Notes: a model not told the origin generated them from the sequence alone. 15,172 bases of DNA from an uncultured Acinetobacter sp. (GCA_900771065.1 CAAGMP010000259.1:1-15172); one strand, 5' to 3'; shown: positions 6,664-13,662, counted from the stretch's first letter. Numbers and translations: made by a program.

Positions 6664-7539
6664 ATGACTGCAATTACTGCAAGCATGGTTAAAGAATTGC
6701 GTGATCGTACTGGTCTTGCGATGATGGAATGTAAAAAAGCGTTGACAGAAGCTGGTGGTGATATCGAATTAGCGATTGACAACCTTCGCAAATCAGGTCA
6801 AGCAAAAGCGGCTAAAAAAGCAGGCAACATTGCAGCTGATGGCGCAATCGCAATTGTTCAAGATGGTAACAAAGCAATTTTAGTTGAAGTAAACTGTCAA
6901 ACTGACTTCGTTGCTAAAGACGAAAACTTTGCTAACTTCTCTAACCAAGTTGCAACTGCTGCTTTAGCTGCAAATGAAACTGATGCAGCAAAAATTGCTG
7001 AATTGAAACTTGCTGATGGTTCAACAGTAGAAGAAGCGCGTATTGCACTTGTTCAAAAAATTGGCGAAAACATTCAAGTACGTCGTGCTGCAATCGTTGA
7101 AGGCGAAAACATCGCATTCTACAAACACGGTTTAAAAATTGGTGTTGTTGTTTCTTATGCAGGTGCTGCTGAAACAGGTAAAGGCGTTGCAATGCACGTT
7201 GCTGCGTTCAATCCAGTTGCTGTAACTGCTGAGCAAGTTCCAGCTGAATTGGTTGCTAAAGAGAAAGAAATTGCTGAAGCTAAAGCAATTGAATCTGGTA
7301 AACCAGCGAATATCGTTGAAAAAATGGTTTCTGGTTCAGTTGAAAAATACTTGAACGAAGTTGTACTTGAGCGTCAAATGTACGTAATTGACAACGACAA
7401 GAAAGTTGCAGATGTATTAAAAGCAACTGCAACAACAATTGCTCAATTCGTACGTTTCGAAGTGGGTGAAGGGATTGAGAAGAAAGCAGAAATGAGCTTC
7501 GCTGAAGAAGTTGCTGCTGCTCAAGCTGCTGCAAAATAA
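6664..7539 (+). CDS. tsf: Elongation factor Ts
   Basis: A 291-residue cytoplasmic guanine-nucleotide exchange factor that releases GDP from EF-Tu. It starts with the ubiquitin-associated-like N-terminal domain (MVKELRDRTGLAMMECKKAL, residues 8-27). It has the exchange motif TDFVAK (80-85), whose Asp-Phe pair inserts near the Mg site of EF-Tu, and the second core domain with HVAAFNPVAV near residue 180. The start at 6664 is chosen over the in-frame ATG at 6658, because the ribosome binding site TAGGAG (6652-6657) abuts 6658 but is six bases from 6664, and MTAITASMVKEL fits the family. It is strongly codon-biased. Unlike in E. coli, pyrH and frr do not follow; a strong terminator ends the unit. 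Confidence 0.98.
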   Translation: MTAITASMVKELRDRTGLAMMECKKALTEAGGDIELAIDNLRKSGQAKAAKKAGNIAADGAIAIVQDGNKAILVEVNCQTDFVAKDENFANFSNQVATAALAANETDAAKIAELKLADGSTVEEARIALVQKIGENIQVRRAAIVEGENIAFYKHGLKIGVVVSYAGAAETGKGVAMHVAAFNPVAVTAEQVPAELVAKEKEIAEAKAIESGKPANIVEKMVSGSVEKYLNEVVLERQMYVIDNDKKVADVLKATATTIAQFVRFEVGEGIEKKAEMSFAEEVAAAQAAAK

Positions 7540-7555
7540 TCTGATTATTTTGAGC

Positions 7556-7589
7556 AAAAAACCGAGCTAGTTAATAGCTCGGTTTTTTT
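7556..7589 (+). terminator. Strong intrinsic terminator of rpsB-tsf
   Basis: AAAAAACCGAGCTA (7556-7569) pairs perfectly with TAGCTCGGTTTTTT (7575-7588) around a GTTAA loop, with a run of seven Ts ending at 7589. The matching A-run on the 5' side means it could also act in the opposite direction. Confidence 0.93.
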
Positions 7590-7597
7590 GTACGCAT

Positions 7598-7625
7598 AAA
7601 AAAAACCATCTTTTGAGATGGTTTT
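7598..7625 (-). terminator. Intrinsic terminator of rlpA
   Basis: AAAACCATCT (7602-7611) and AGATGGTTTT (7616-7625) form a 10-bp stem with a 4-base loop. Read on the minus strand it is followed by an uninterrupted T-run (complement of 7605-7598). It begins six bases past the rlpA stop, and lies back to back with the tsf terminator. Confidence 0.88.
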
Positions 7626-7630
7626 AATTT

Positions 7631-8245
7631 TTATTCAAACTGATTGCTTGAAACACGTTCAATGCTCACGCGTGCTGTCCCTTGATTAGTTAAACCAATT
7701 CTTTTTGCAGCACCATAAGACAAGTCTAAAACACGATTGCCATGAAATGGTCCACGGTCATTTACTTTTACGACAACGCTTTTACCATTATTGTTGTTAG
7801 TGACACGAATATAGCAGTTTAAGGGTAAAGTAGGGTGCGCCGCAGTTAAAGCATGCATATCGAAAGTTTCACCGCTTGCTGTTTTACGTCCATGAAATTG
7901 ACGACCATACCATGATGCAACACCTGTTTGGCTGAACTTACGTACTGTATTTGACGCCACGGTATTCAGTTTTTCAATGACAGAAGGTTCTTCTTTGGTA
8001 GGAATAACTTTGGCAGCAACAGTTTGAGCACGAATGCTATCTTTAGTTTGAATAACAAATTCGTCTTTGCTTTCTAAATGTTTGTTGAAGTTATAAGCTT
8101 CTTTATTTAAAACACGTGCCGCAAGGCGAGATGTTTCATTGTCACTATTTAATGCAGCACTAGACGGAACCATTTCAGCAAAAACAGTTTGGCTCGAACA
8201 AAAAATAATTGATGTCGTTAGTAAGGCTTTAAGAGACGAATTCAC
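7631..8245 (-). CDS. rlpA: RlpA-type septal lytic transglycosylase, exported, without SPOR domain
   Basis: A 204-residue exported protein with a C-terminal double-psi beta-barrel. The signal peptide is residues 1-23 (basic start, hydrophobic ALLTTSIIFCSS, cleavage after VFA). Residues 107-197 are the RlpA barrel: GVASWYG, FHGRKTASGETFDM with Glu126, and VKVNDRGPFHGNRVLDLS with Asp163, the two acidic residues corresponding to those required in Pseudomonas RlpA. That enzyme cleaves naked glycan strands at the division septum. Two features differ from textbook RlpA: no lipobox precedes a cysteine, and the protein ends right after the barrel, so the peptidoglycan-binding SPOR domain is missing. 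The start is a GTG at 8245 with GGAG (complement of 8256-8259) ten bases upstream. It lies downstream of mltB in the same orientation. Confidence 0.9.
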   Translation of the reverse strand: MNSSLKALLTTSIIFCSSQTVFAEMVPSSAALNSDNETSRLAARVLNKEAYNFNKHLESKDEFVIQTKDSIRAQTVAAKVIPTKEEPSVIEKLNTVASNTVRKFSQTGVASWYGRQFHGRKTASGETFDMHALTAAHPTLPLNCYIRVTNNNNGKSVVVKVNDRGPFHGNRVLDLSYGAAKRIGLTNQGTARVSIERVSSNQFE

Positions 8246-8542
8246 TTAATGTTAACTCCAGATCCTACTTCATTGATGCAGCATAATGTATCAACAAGAT
8301 AATGTACCAATAAGGCAAGATTCCGTTTAAAATCTTTAAAAATGCCTTGGCTAAATTTAATTCACGTACGGATAATAGACATCTCTTTAAATTGATGTCT
8401 ACTCTTTAATATAAAAAAATAAAAAAACAGCTGCTTTTTTATTAATTCAGGTTATTTTTTAATCTAAATTGTAACAATATATGTTTTAATTGCCAAAACT
8501 GATCATTTTGATTGGTTTTTCTATTGACTTTATTAAAACAAA
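8246..8542. other. AT-rich gap between mltB and rlpA
   Basis: No gene is visible in this 297-base stretch. It holds an 8-bp inverted repeat with a 10-base loop (TAGACATC 8376-8383, GATGTCTA 8394-8401) and an A/T-tract region around CAGCTG (8411-8440), which could weakly end mltB transcription on the minus strand. Two direct copies of ATAATGTA (8283-8290 and 8299-8306) lie 16 bases apart, upstream of rlpA where its promoter should be. No convincing -35/-10 pair could be fixed. Confidence 0.5.
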
Positions 8543-9541
8543 TTATTGACTTACAATTTCTTGTCCTAAAAGCCATAGTGCAGTGGCATACATTCTACTG
8601 CGATTATAGGTCGTAATCACTTGAAAATTAGGATAAGTAATATAGTAAATTGGACCATTTCGATCTTCTAATTGAATTAGGTTGACTAAATCTAAATCAT
8701 CAATTTTGACTAAAGGATTACTTGGCATCACGCCTTGTGCTTTTAAAACACCATAAGGAGTAGGGGACATCAAATCTTTCGAAACCACTGCTTCAGGATT
8801 ATTACCTGTATAACGTGCTGCAAATGCAATTGGTTGGTCACGTTGCCAACCATGTTGAGCTAAATAATTTGCAATAGAACCAATGGCATCTACGGCAGAA
8901 TTTCTTAAGTCGACATGTCCATTGCCATCATAATCAACAGCATATTTAGGAATATTGCTTGGCATAAATTGCGGATAACCAATTGCTCCCGCATATGAAC
9001 CGACAATCGAACTTGTTGCCACGCCATCTTGATATGACCATGCAATTAAGGCAGCCAATTCATCTTGAAAGTAATTTGCACGTCGTTCATAGCCAAAACC
9101 TAAGGTTGCCAATGCATCACGTGTTTTAAATGAGCCTTTATTGCTTCCAAAACCTGTTTCTACGCCTAAAATACCTAAAATAATGGATTGTGGTACGCCA
9201 AATTGAATTTCGGCACGATTGAGCGTATCAAAATATTGATTGCGGAACTTCACGCCACGATCAACAGTACTTTTTGATAAAAAATTGGTTTTATAGGCAT
9301 ACCAAGGTTTACTTTCCCCGGGACGATCCATAATTTCAAGAATAGTAGGTAAGTTTTTTGCACCTGACATGGCTTGATCAATTTGATTTTCGGTTAAGCC
9401 ATACGTTTGCATGGTTTTTTGTTTAAATTGATTGTAATTTGGATCAAAACGAAAATCATTGGCAAAACTATGGCTTGTTGCGCATAAACCTAACATCAAT
9501 GCGCTTGTTTTAATTGTTTTATAAAATGATTGTCCTAACAT
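8543..9541 (-). CDS. mltB: Lytic murein transglycosylase B
   Basis: A 332-residue periplasmic lytic transglycosylase (Slt35/MltB family, GH103) that cleaves the MurNAc-GlcNAc bond with formation of 1,6-anhydro-MurNAc. The ATG at 9541 gives a clean signal peptide (MLGQSFYKTIKTSALMLGLC..., cleavage after SFA). A TTG 15 bases upstream also opens the frame but has no ribosome binding site. The catalytic glutamate is Glu128 in GILGVETGFG, followed by RDALATLGF, RRANYFQDELAALI, the family block GSYAGAIGYPQFMPSN and the calcium-type loop DYDGNGHVDL. There is no lipobox cysteine at the signal cleavage site, so it is probably soluble, like the SltB forms, rather than a lipoprotein. rlpA follows on the same strand, matching the sltB1-rlpA order in Pseudomonas. 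Confidence 0.93.
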   Translation of the reverse strand: MLGQSFYKTIKTSALMLGLCATSHSFANDFRFDPNYNQFKQKTMQTYGLTENQIDQAMSGAKNLPTILEIMDRPGESKPWYAYKTNFLSKSTVDRGVKFRNQYFDTLNRAEIQFGVPQSIILGILGVETGFGSNKGSFKTRDALATLGFGYERRANYFQDELAALIAWSYQDGVATSSIVGSYAGAIGYPQFMPSNIPKYAVDYDGNGHVDLRNSAVDAIGSIANYLAQHGWQRDQPIAFAARYTGNNPEAVVSKDLMSPTPYGVLKAQGVMPSNPLVKIDDLDLVNLIQLEDRNGPIYYITYPNFQVITTYNRSRMYATALWLLGQEIVSQ

Positions 9542-9791
9542 AAAATTGAATTCCAAGCGTATTATGAATTGCGATCATTTAAAAATAAGTGATTAATTAA
9601 GAAATATTTCATTAATTATATTGAAGTCAACGCGTTGTCTAATTAAAGATCACAATGTAAATTTGAAAACCGAGATTCATAATAGCAAAATAAAAAAAAA
9701 CTAAAACCACAATTCGAAGGCTTTATTATAGAACGTGCAATAAAAGTGCACTGTGATGATTAATTTTGCTTAATTCGAAAAAAAAGTTCAT
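9542..9791. other. AT-rich region upstream of mltB with candidate promoter elements
   Basis: No gene is visible here. On the minus strand, toward mltB, TAGACA (9641-9636) is 15 bases from TATAAT (9620-9615), about 75 bases before the start codon; a second TATAAT lies at 9730-9725. Just upstream of the latter, GTGCA (9735-9739) and TGCAC (9747-9751) form an inverted repeat over the -35 zone. The spacings are imperfect, so these are candidates only. Confidence 0.3.
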
Positions 9792-9817
9792 AAAAAAACC
9801 CAGCTCAGCTAGGTTTT
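9792..9817 (-). terminator. Intrinsic terminator of the ABC-queF operon
   Basis: On the minus strand AAAACCTAGC pairs with GCTGGGTTTT (one G-U pair) around a TGA loop, followed by Ts (complement of the A-run 9792-9798). It begins seven bases after the stop codon of the 216-residue gene. Confidence 0.88.
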
Positions 9818-9824
9818 GAATATG

Positions 9825-10475
9825 TTAATAGTGAAATAAAGTGTCGTGATATTCTGCCAAAATTTTCAATTCTGATTTGCTTAAATGAGGAATGATTTTA
9901 TCTATGGCAATATGAATGGCTTTAATGACACCTGCCGCACCAATATCGGCAACTTTTTGTTTAATCATGCCCAATTCTAAAGTTTTGTTAAAATCGGTAA
10001 TAAAATGACGCACAGTACTTTCAGCAAATTGTTTGTATAATTCAGCTAAAGCCTGTTTATTAATTTCATTACCCAATAAAATTTCTGCATAAGTTAATTT
10101 TAAGCTACTCACTAAACGTGGGTCGAGTGCAGCACCTAATAATTGATTATTTGCTGCATCTTTAAATAAACTTTTCTCAGAAAATTCAATCGATTTTTTA
10201 ACTTGAGTATTCGATGCTTTACCCAAAAATTGCTTTAAAAGTGTTGAAACAGACGCTTTAACATAGCCTGCCAATTTTTCTGCAATATCACGTTTTTCAC
10301 CTTTTGGAAAACGGTGTAATAAATTTGTGATAATTGCATCAATGACTTCATCGTTAATCAGTAAGGCAATTTGATTACGTAAAGGGTACAACGGTTCTGT
10401 TGCATTTTTTTTCTGATGGCTTAACTCAATTGCATTTAACAGTTCTTGAGATGGAGTAAAACCAAAAAAAGCCAT
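9825..10475 (-). CDS. Unrecognised 216-residue helical protein in the queF operon
   Basis: I do not recognise a family. The product is a soluble, almost wholly alpha-helical protein without signal peptide or membrane segment. It starts MAFFGFTPSQELLNAIELS and contains KGEKRDIAEKLAGYVKASVSTLLKQFLGKA (about residues 58-87), a central NNQLLGAALDPRLVSSLKLTYAEILLGNEINKQAL (about 109-143) and a C-terminal IKAIHIAIDKIIPHLSKSELKILAEYHDTLFHY. There are no cysteines and no obvious catalytic cluster. The start has a good ribosome binding site (AAGGA about eight bases upstream). It lies 16 bases after queF and is the last gene before the operon terminator, so it is cotranscribed with queF and the ABC transporter; that alone does not prove a role in queuosine metabolism. 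Confidence 0.82.
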   Translation of the reverse strand: MAFFGFTPSQELLNAIELSHQKKNATEPLYPLRNQIALLINDEVIDAIITNLLHRFPKGEKRDIAEKLAGYVKASVSTLLKQFLGKASNTQVKKSIEFSEKSLFKDAANNQLLGAALDPRLVSSLKLTYAEILLGNEINKQALAELYKQFAESTVRHFITDFNKTLELGMIKQKVADIGAAGVIKAIHIAIDKIIPHLSKSELKILAEYHDTLFHY

Positions 10476-10491
10476 AATAAAATCCTTCTAT

Positions 10492-11304
10492 TTATTGACG
10501 TGCTAAACGAATTGGTTGAGCTAACCAACTTAAATCTGAAACACGACATGGGTTAATATCTAAACCACCACGACGGGTATAAGTTGCATAAACCATTAAT
10601 TTTTCAGGTTTTAAATTTTGCCAAATCTCTGCATACATTTGTTCGACACACTGTTCATGAAAACCGTTGTGTTCACGAAATGAAATAATATAAGCCAATA
10701 AACTTGCATAACACGGTTTTTGACCTTGGTAGCGAATAAATACTGTACCCCAATCAGGTTGGCCTGTGACTGGGCAATTACTACGCAACAAATGTGAATA
10801 CAATTCAACATGAACAGATGTTGCCGCTTCATCAAGTTTTAACAAACTTGCGTCTGGATGATTTTCTAATCGATCTGGAACAAACTCATCTAAGCAAATA
10901 CCATTCGGTTGTGCAATTTGCAAGCCATCAACATGAAATAAATCAAGTTTAACAGTAGCTTGTGCAGCTTGGCTTAAATCTTTCTCAACGGTTTGAATAA
11001 AGTGTTCTTTTGATTCAAAACGAGTGAAATTTAAACTATTGAAATAGAGTTTTAAAGATTTAGATTCAATTAAATAAGGAGAAGAAGCGGGTAAGGTCAT
11101 ACGACCAATGGCAACTTGTGGAATACCATGTTGATTTAACCATGATATTTCAAAAATATGCCACCAATCGACACCTTGTTGAATGCCTGCGATATCAGCA
11201 TATTTTTCACGTGCAGTTGCACGTGAAATAGGAAATAAAATATTAGGTTGATAAGTTGTTGGATAATTGGTTTCTTTACCCAAAAGAGAATGTTCTACAC
11301 TCAT
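10492..11304 (-). CDS. queF: NADPH-dependent preQ0 reductase (7-cyano-7-deazaguanine reductase), long type
   Basis: A 270-residue cytoplasmic T-fold enzyme that reduces the nitrile of preQ0 to the amine preQ1 with two NADPH, a step of queuosine tRNA modification. The QueF signature ESKSLKLY is at residues 80-87, the nucleophilic cysteine is Cys177 in LLRSNCPVTGQPDWG with Asp184 as proton donor, and the substrate-binding FREHNGFHEQC is at 209-219. The length and the two-domain layout (signature in the N half, Cys/Asp in the C half) match the E. coli type (282 residues) rather than the short Bacillus form. The ATG overlaps the stop of the permease gene by one base (TAATG), implying translational coupling. 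The 216-residue gene follows after 16 bases. Confidence 0.97.
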   Translation of the reverse strand: MSVEHSLLGKETNYPTTYQPNILFPISRATAREKYADIAGIQQGVDWWHIFEISWLNQHGIPQVAIGRMTLPASSPYLIESKSLKLYFNSLNFTRFESKEHFIQTVEKDLSQAAQATVKLDLFHVDGLQIAQPNGICLDEFVPDRLENHPDASLLKLDEAATSVHVELYSHLLRSNCPVTGQPDWGTVFIRYQGQKPCYASLLAYIISFREHNGFHEQCVEQMYAEIWQNLKPEKLMVYATYTRRGGLDINPCRVSDLSWLAQPIRLARQ

Positions 11305-12077
11305 TATTCACGCATTCCAGAACCACGAGAAAGTAAATGATAGGCAATGCCATATAAAACAGCACAACATAGCGTAATGACAATTAAGGAGATCGAAACA
11401 TTAACATCGCTATGCCCTAAAATACCATAACGGAAGGCATTCACCATATAAACAATCGGGTTGATTAAAGATAAATTTTGCCAAAATGGGCTCAATGCCG
11501 AAATGGCATAAAACACACCGCCCAAATAAGTTAATGGAGTTAGCACAAAAGTAGGAATAATCGAGATATCATCAAATGATTTGGCATAGACCGCATTAAT
11601 AAATCCACCAATTGAAAATAAAAAAGCAGTTACTAAAACGGTATAAATGGTGACAAACCAGTTGGTGATGTGTAAATCGGTGAAAAATAAACTGACGGTT
11701 GTTACAATAATGGCAACTAAAACACCACGACAAACACCACCTAAAACATATCCCCATAAAATGGCATGGAGTGGCACGGGACTCATAATTAATTCTTCAA
11801 TACTTTTTTGGAATTTAGCACTAAAGAAACTAGAAGACACGTTGGCATAACTGTTGGTAATGACTGCCATCATAATTAAGCCGGGTACAATAAATTGCAT
11901 GTAGCTAAAACCGCCCATTTCGCCAATGCGTGAACCGACTAAATTACCAAAAATGACAAAATATAAACTCATAGTGATAGTAGGTGGCAACAAAGTTTGC
12001 GGCCAAATACGCATAAAGCGACGAATTTCTTTATGCACCAAAGTAAATAAGGCAATTTTTAACTGATTAAAATTCAT
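11304..12077 (-). CDS. yadH: ABC-2 type transporter permease (YadH-like)
   Basis: A 257-residue inner-membrane protein of the ABC-2 family, similar in size to E. coli YadH. About six hydrophobic segments can be seen (near residues 28-48, 62-80, 107-130, 138-160, 172-195 and 230-250). The coupling-helix region FSAKFQKSIEELIMSPVP lies between the second and third, and the characteristic PLTYLGGVFYAISALSPFWQNLSLINPIVYMVNAFRYG precedes the last segment. It should dimerise and pair with the ATPase encoded immediately upstream; ATGA overlaps their start and stop by four bases. The exported substrate is unknown; relatives handle drugs, polysaccharides or lipids. The gene symbol rests on size and on the shared ATPase-permease order. 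Confidence 0.9.
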   Translation of the reverse strand: MNFNQLKIALFTLVHKEIRRFMRIWPQTLLPPTITMSLYFVIFGNLVGSRIGEMGGFSYMQFIVPGLIMMAVITNSYANVSSSFFSAKFQKSIEELIMSPVPLHAILWGYVLGGVCRGVLVAIIVTTVSLFFTDLHITNWFVTIYTVLVTAFLFSIGGFINAVYAKSFDDISIIPTFVLTPLTYLGGVFYAISALSPFWQNLSLINPIVYMVNAFRYGILGHSDVNVSISLIVITLCCAVLYGIAYHLLSRGSGMRE

Positions 12078-13009
12078 TTGGCAGCCTCATCTAAATTTTT
12101 TTCCACCATTTTGACAAACAGTTCTTCCAAGCGATTGGATTTGTTGCGCATACTTCGTACTTTAATTTGATGCATTTCCAACAATTGGAACAATTCATTC
12201 AGCGTGTGAATTTTTTCCATGCTTACTTCTAAAGTCACTGCATCAATAAATTTAAATTGTAAACCTGCAATATTTGGATTGATCGGCGCAGTTGGTTCAG
12301 CCAAATCAAAAATAAAAGATTCTTCATTGAGCTGTGCTAAAAAAGCTTTCATTGATGTATCTTCTTTAATGACACCACGATCAATAATGGCAATTTGACG
12401 ACACAACATTTCTGCTTCTTCTAAATAATGCGTAGTCAAAATAATAGAAGTACCTTTATTGTTCATTTCAATGAGGAAATCCCACATTGAACGTCGCAAC
12501 TCAATGTCTACACCTGCGGTTGGTTCATCTAAAATAAGTAATTTCGGTTCATGCATCATGGCGCGCGCAATCATTAAACGACGCTTCATACCACCCGACA
12601 ACATACGTGCTTGAGTGCCACGTTTTTCCCATAAACCTAATTTTTCTAAATATTCTTCAGCACGTTTTTCCGCAATTTTTTTGGGAATGCCATAATATCC
12701 TGCTTGTGTCACCAAAATATCAAAGGTTTTTTCAAAATGTCCAAAGTTAAATTCTTGCGGTACAACGCCTAAAAATTGTTTCGCTTGGGAGGGGTGTGTG
12801 TCTAAGTTTTGACCAAAAATCTCAACTGTTCCTGACGTTTTTTTCGTTAATGAGCTAATAATGCTAATCGTGGTGGATTTTCCTGCGCCATTTGGACCAA
12901 GTAAAGCATAAAATTCGCCTTCGGGCACAGTCAGATTAATCCCTCTGAGTGCTTGAAAACTATTACGATAGGTTTTTGATAAATCTCTTAACTTCAATGC
13001 ATCAGTCAT
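12074..13009 (-). CDS. yadG: ABC transporter ATP-binding protein (YadG-like)
   Basis: A 311-residue ABC ATPase of the DrrA/CcmA-like exporter group. Walker A GPNGAGKS is at residues 38-45, the Q-loop at Gln85 (VVPQEFN), the signature LSGGMKRRL at 137-145, Walker B LLILDEP at 157-163 and the switch histidine in TTHYLEEAE. A C-terminal extension of about 90 residues follows the nucleotide-binding domain. The start at 13009 (MTDALKLRDLSKTYRN) is chosen because the ABC fold begins there and GTGAG lies upstream. The frame stays open to 13117, but those 36 extra codons encode nothing family-like. It heads the operon yadG-yadH-queF-216-residue gene. A 6-bp inverted repeat spans the ribosome binding site. 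Confidence 0.94.
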   Translation of the reverse strand: MTDALKLRDLSKTYRNSFQALRGINLTVPEGEFYALLGPNGAGKSTTISIISSLTKKTSGTVEIFGQNLDTHPSQAKQFLGVVPQEFNFGHFEKTFDILVTQAGYYGIPKKIAEKRAEEYLEKLGLWEKRGTQARMLSGGMKRRLMIARAMMHEPKLLILDEPTAGVDIELRRSMWDFLIEMNNKGTSIILTTHYLEEAEMLCRQIAIIDRGVIKEDTSMKAFLAQLNEESFIFDLAEPTAPINPNIAGLQFKFIDAVTLEVSMEKIHTLNELFQLLEMHQIKVRSMRNKSNRLEELFVKMVEKNLDEAAK

Positions 13010-13150
13010 GAAATTCTCACATACAATGAAATAGCTAATATTGTGAGCGATCTTGCAAAATAAACCAAGTAAACAGATGGAATTCTGTGTTGCATTTCTA
13101 CAACGTTGCTTAAACAATGTACACTAAGTGATTAGATACAGAATAGAGGC

Positions 13151-13178
13151 TTTACCTTAGACTTTTTTTTGATATGAT
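13151..13178 (+). promoter_or_regulatory. Promoter of tRNA-Arg
   Basis: TTTACC (13151-13156) and TATGAT (13173-13178) are separated by 16 bases, with a G/C-rich discriminator directly before the tRNA. The predicted transcription start falls one or two bases upstream of the mature 5' end. This rules out a long leader. Confidence 0.6.
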
Positions 13179-13186
13179 GTGCACGC

Positions 13187-13263
13187 GCGCTTGTAGCTCA
13201 GTTGGATAGAGTGCAGGTTTCCGAAGCCTGAGGCCGTGGGTTCGATCCCCGCCAAGCGCACCA
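13187..13263 (+). tRNA. tRNA-Arg (anticodon CCG)
   Basis: A complete cloverleaf of 77 bases. The acceptor is GCGCTTG with CAAGCGC, then A and an encoded CCA; the D arm is GCTC/GAGT; the anticodon stem is CAGGT/GCCTG with loop TTCCGAA (anticodon CCG at 13221-13223); the variable loop is AGGCC; the T arm is GTGGG/CCCGC with loop TTCGATC. It reads the arginine codon CGG, which is rare in a low-GC genome. The 3' end is followed by repeats and an integrase remnant, so it likely served as an attachment site. Confidence 0.97.
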
Positions 13264-13274
13264 AATACCCCATG

Positions 13275-13350
13275 TCAAGTAGTATCAAATCGTATCGAAA
13301 CCATTATAAATAAAGCATTTCATTTTAAAAGCCTGTATCAAGTAGTATCA
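13275..13350 (+). repeat. Direct repeats between tRNA-Arg and the integrase remnant
   Basis: The 13-base TCAAGTAGTATCA occurs at 13275-13287 and again at 13338-13350, 63 bases apart. Within it GTATC recurs in pairs exactly 10 bases apart (13282 and 13292; 13335 and 13345), that is, on the same face of the helix. An inverted copy, TGATACT, lies at 13405-13411. Such phased repeats beside a tRNA and an integrase gene suggest arm-type integrase or accessory-protein binding sites. Confidence 0.7.
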
Positions 13351-13364
13351 TATTGTTCTAAGTT

Positions 13365-13426
13365 GTAACGCATCTTTTGCAGTACGTGTTGCGTTACTCA
13401 TCCATGATACTCAAAACGGTAACGCA
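13365..13426. repeat. Three copies of GTAACGCA in alternating orientation
   Basis: GTAACGCA lies at 13365-13372 and 13419-13426, with its exact reverse complement TGCGTTAC at 13390-13397, immediately upstream of the integrase remnant. Spacing between copies is 25 and 29 bases. They could be operator half-sites for the integrase promoter or part of the attachment site. Confidence 0.6.
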
Positions 13427-13433
13427 AAAAATT

Positions 13434-13610
13434 ATGCCTAAAAAAGTTGCTCCTTTAACAGATTCAAAAATTAAAGCCACAATAAAAGCTTATAAATCTA
13501 AATTAACTAATGAATCCAAAGACTTGAGGTTGTCTGATGGTGATGGTTTAAATCTCATTTTTAAAAAAAGTGGCTCGATGTCTTTAAAAACATCTCGACT
13601 AATGTCGTAA
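13434..13610 (+). pseudogene. int: N-terminal remnant of a P4-type tyrosine integrase
   Basis: Fifty-eight codons beginning MPKKVAPLTDSKIKATIKAYKS and continuing LRLSDGDGLNLIFKKSGS. This matches the layout of the arm-DNA-binding domain (DUF4102 type) at the start of P4-like integrases: LTD..I...K, then LSDG.GL.L.....GS. After the GS, where an intact integrase continues into a W-x-aromatic strand, the sequence departs (MSLKTSRLMS) and stops. The core-binding and catalytic domains with the R-H-R-Y residues are wholly absent, and the AraC gene begins 53 bases on. Full-length relatives are about 400 residues. The position 170 bases after a tRNA 3' end is where such integrases sit. It is probably non-functional; a role as a small DNA-binding protein cannot be excluded. 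Confidence 0.75.
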
Positions 13611-13623
13611 TTTTTAGCTATAT

Positions 13624-13643
13624 GCGTTGAGAACAACGCTTTT
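13624..13643 (+). terminator. Possible weak terminator after the integrase remnant
   Basis: GCGTTG (13624-13629) pairs with CAACGC (13634-13639) around an AGAA loop, followed by four Ts. The stem and T-run are short. It sits between the remnant and the end of the convergent AraC gene. Confidence 0.4.
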
Positions 13644-13662
13644 AGAGTATTTATTAGTCAAG

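Noticed and set aside
6941..7534. Two minus-strand frames rich in Gln and Leu inside tsf
   Set aside because: They arise from the codon bias of tsf (GCT, GAA, AAA read in reverse) and are not genes.
8376..8401. Terminator for mltB at the 8-bp inverted repeat
   Set aside because: There is no T-run on the minus strand after the stem, and it lies about 140 bases past the mltB stop.
10611..10835. 74-codon frame on the minus strand inside queF
   Set aside because: It is an out-of-frame shadow across the catalytic region of queF.
11647..11850. 67-codon frame on the + strand inside the permease gene
   Set aside because: It is antisense to conserved membrane segments, with no start signals.
13010..13117. 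36-codon N-terminal extension of the ABC ATPase
   Set aside because: The extension has no family match, crosses the inverted repeat and lacks a ribosome binding site; the start at 13009 fits the fold.
13264..13433. CRISPR array
   Set aside because: The repeats are short, too few and irregularly spaced, and no cas genes are near; they fit an attachment or operator region better.
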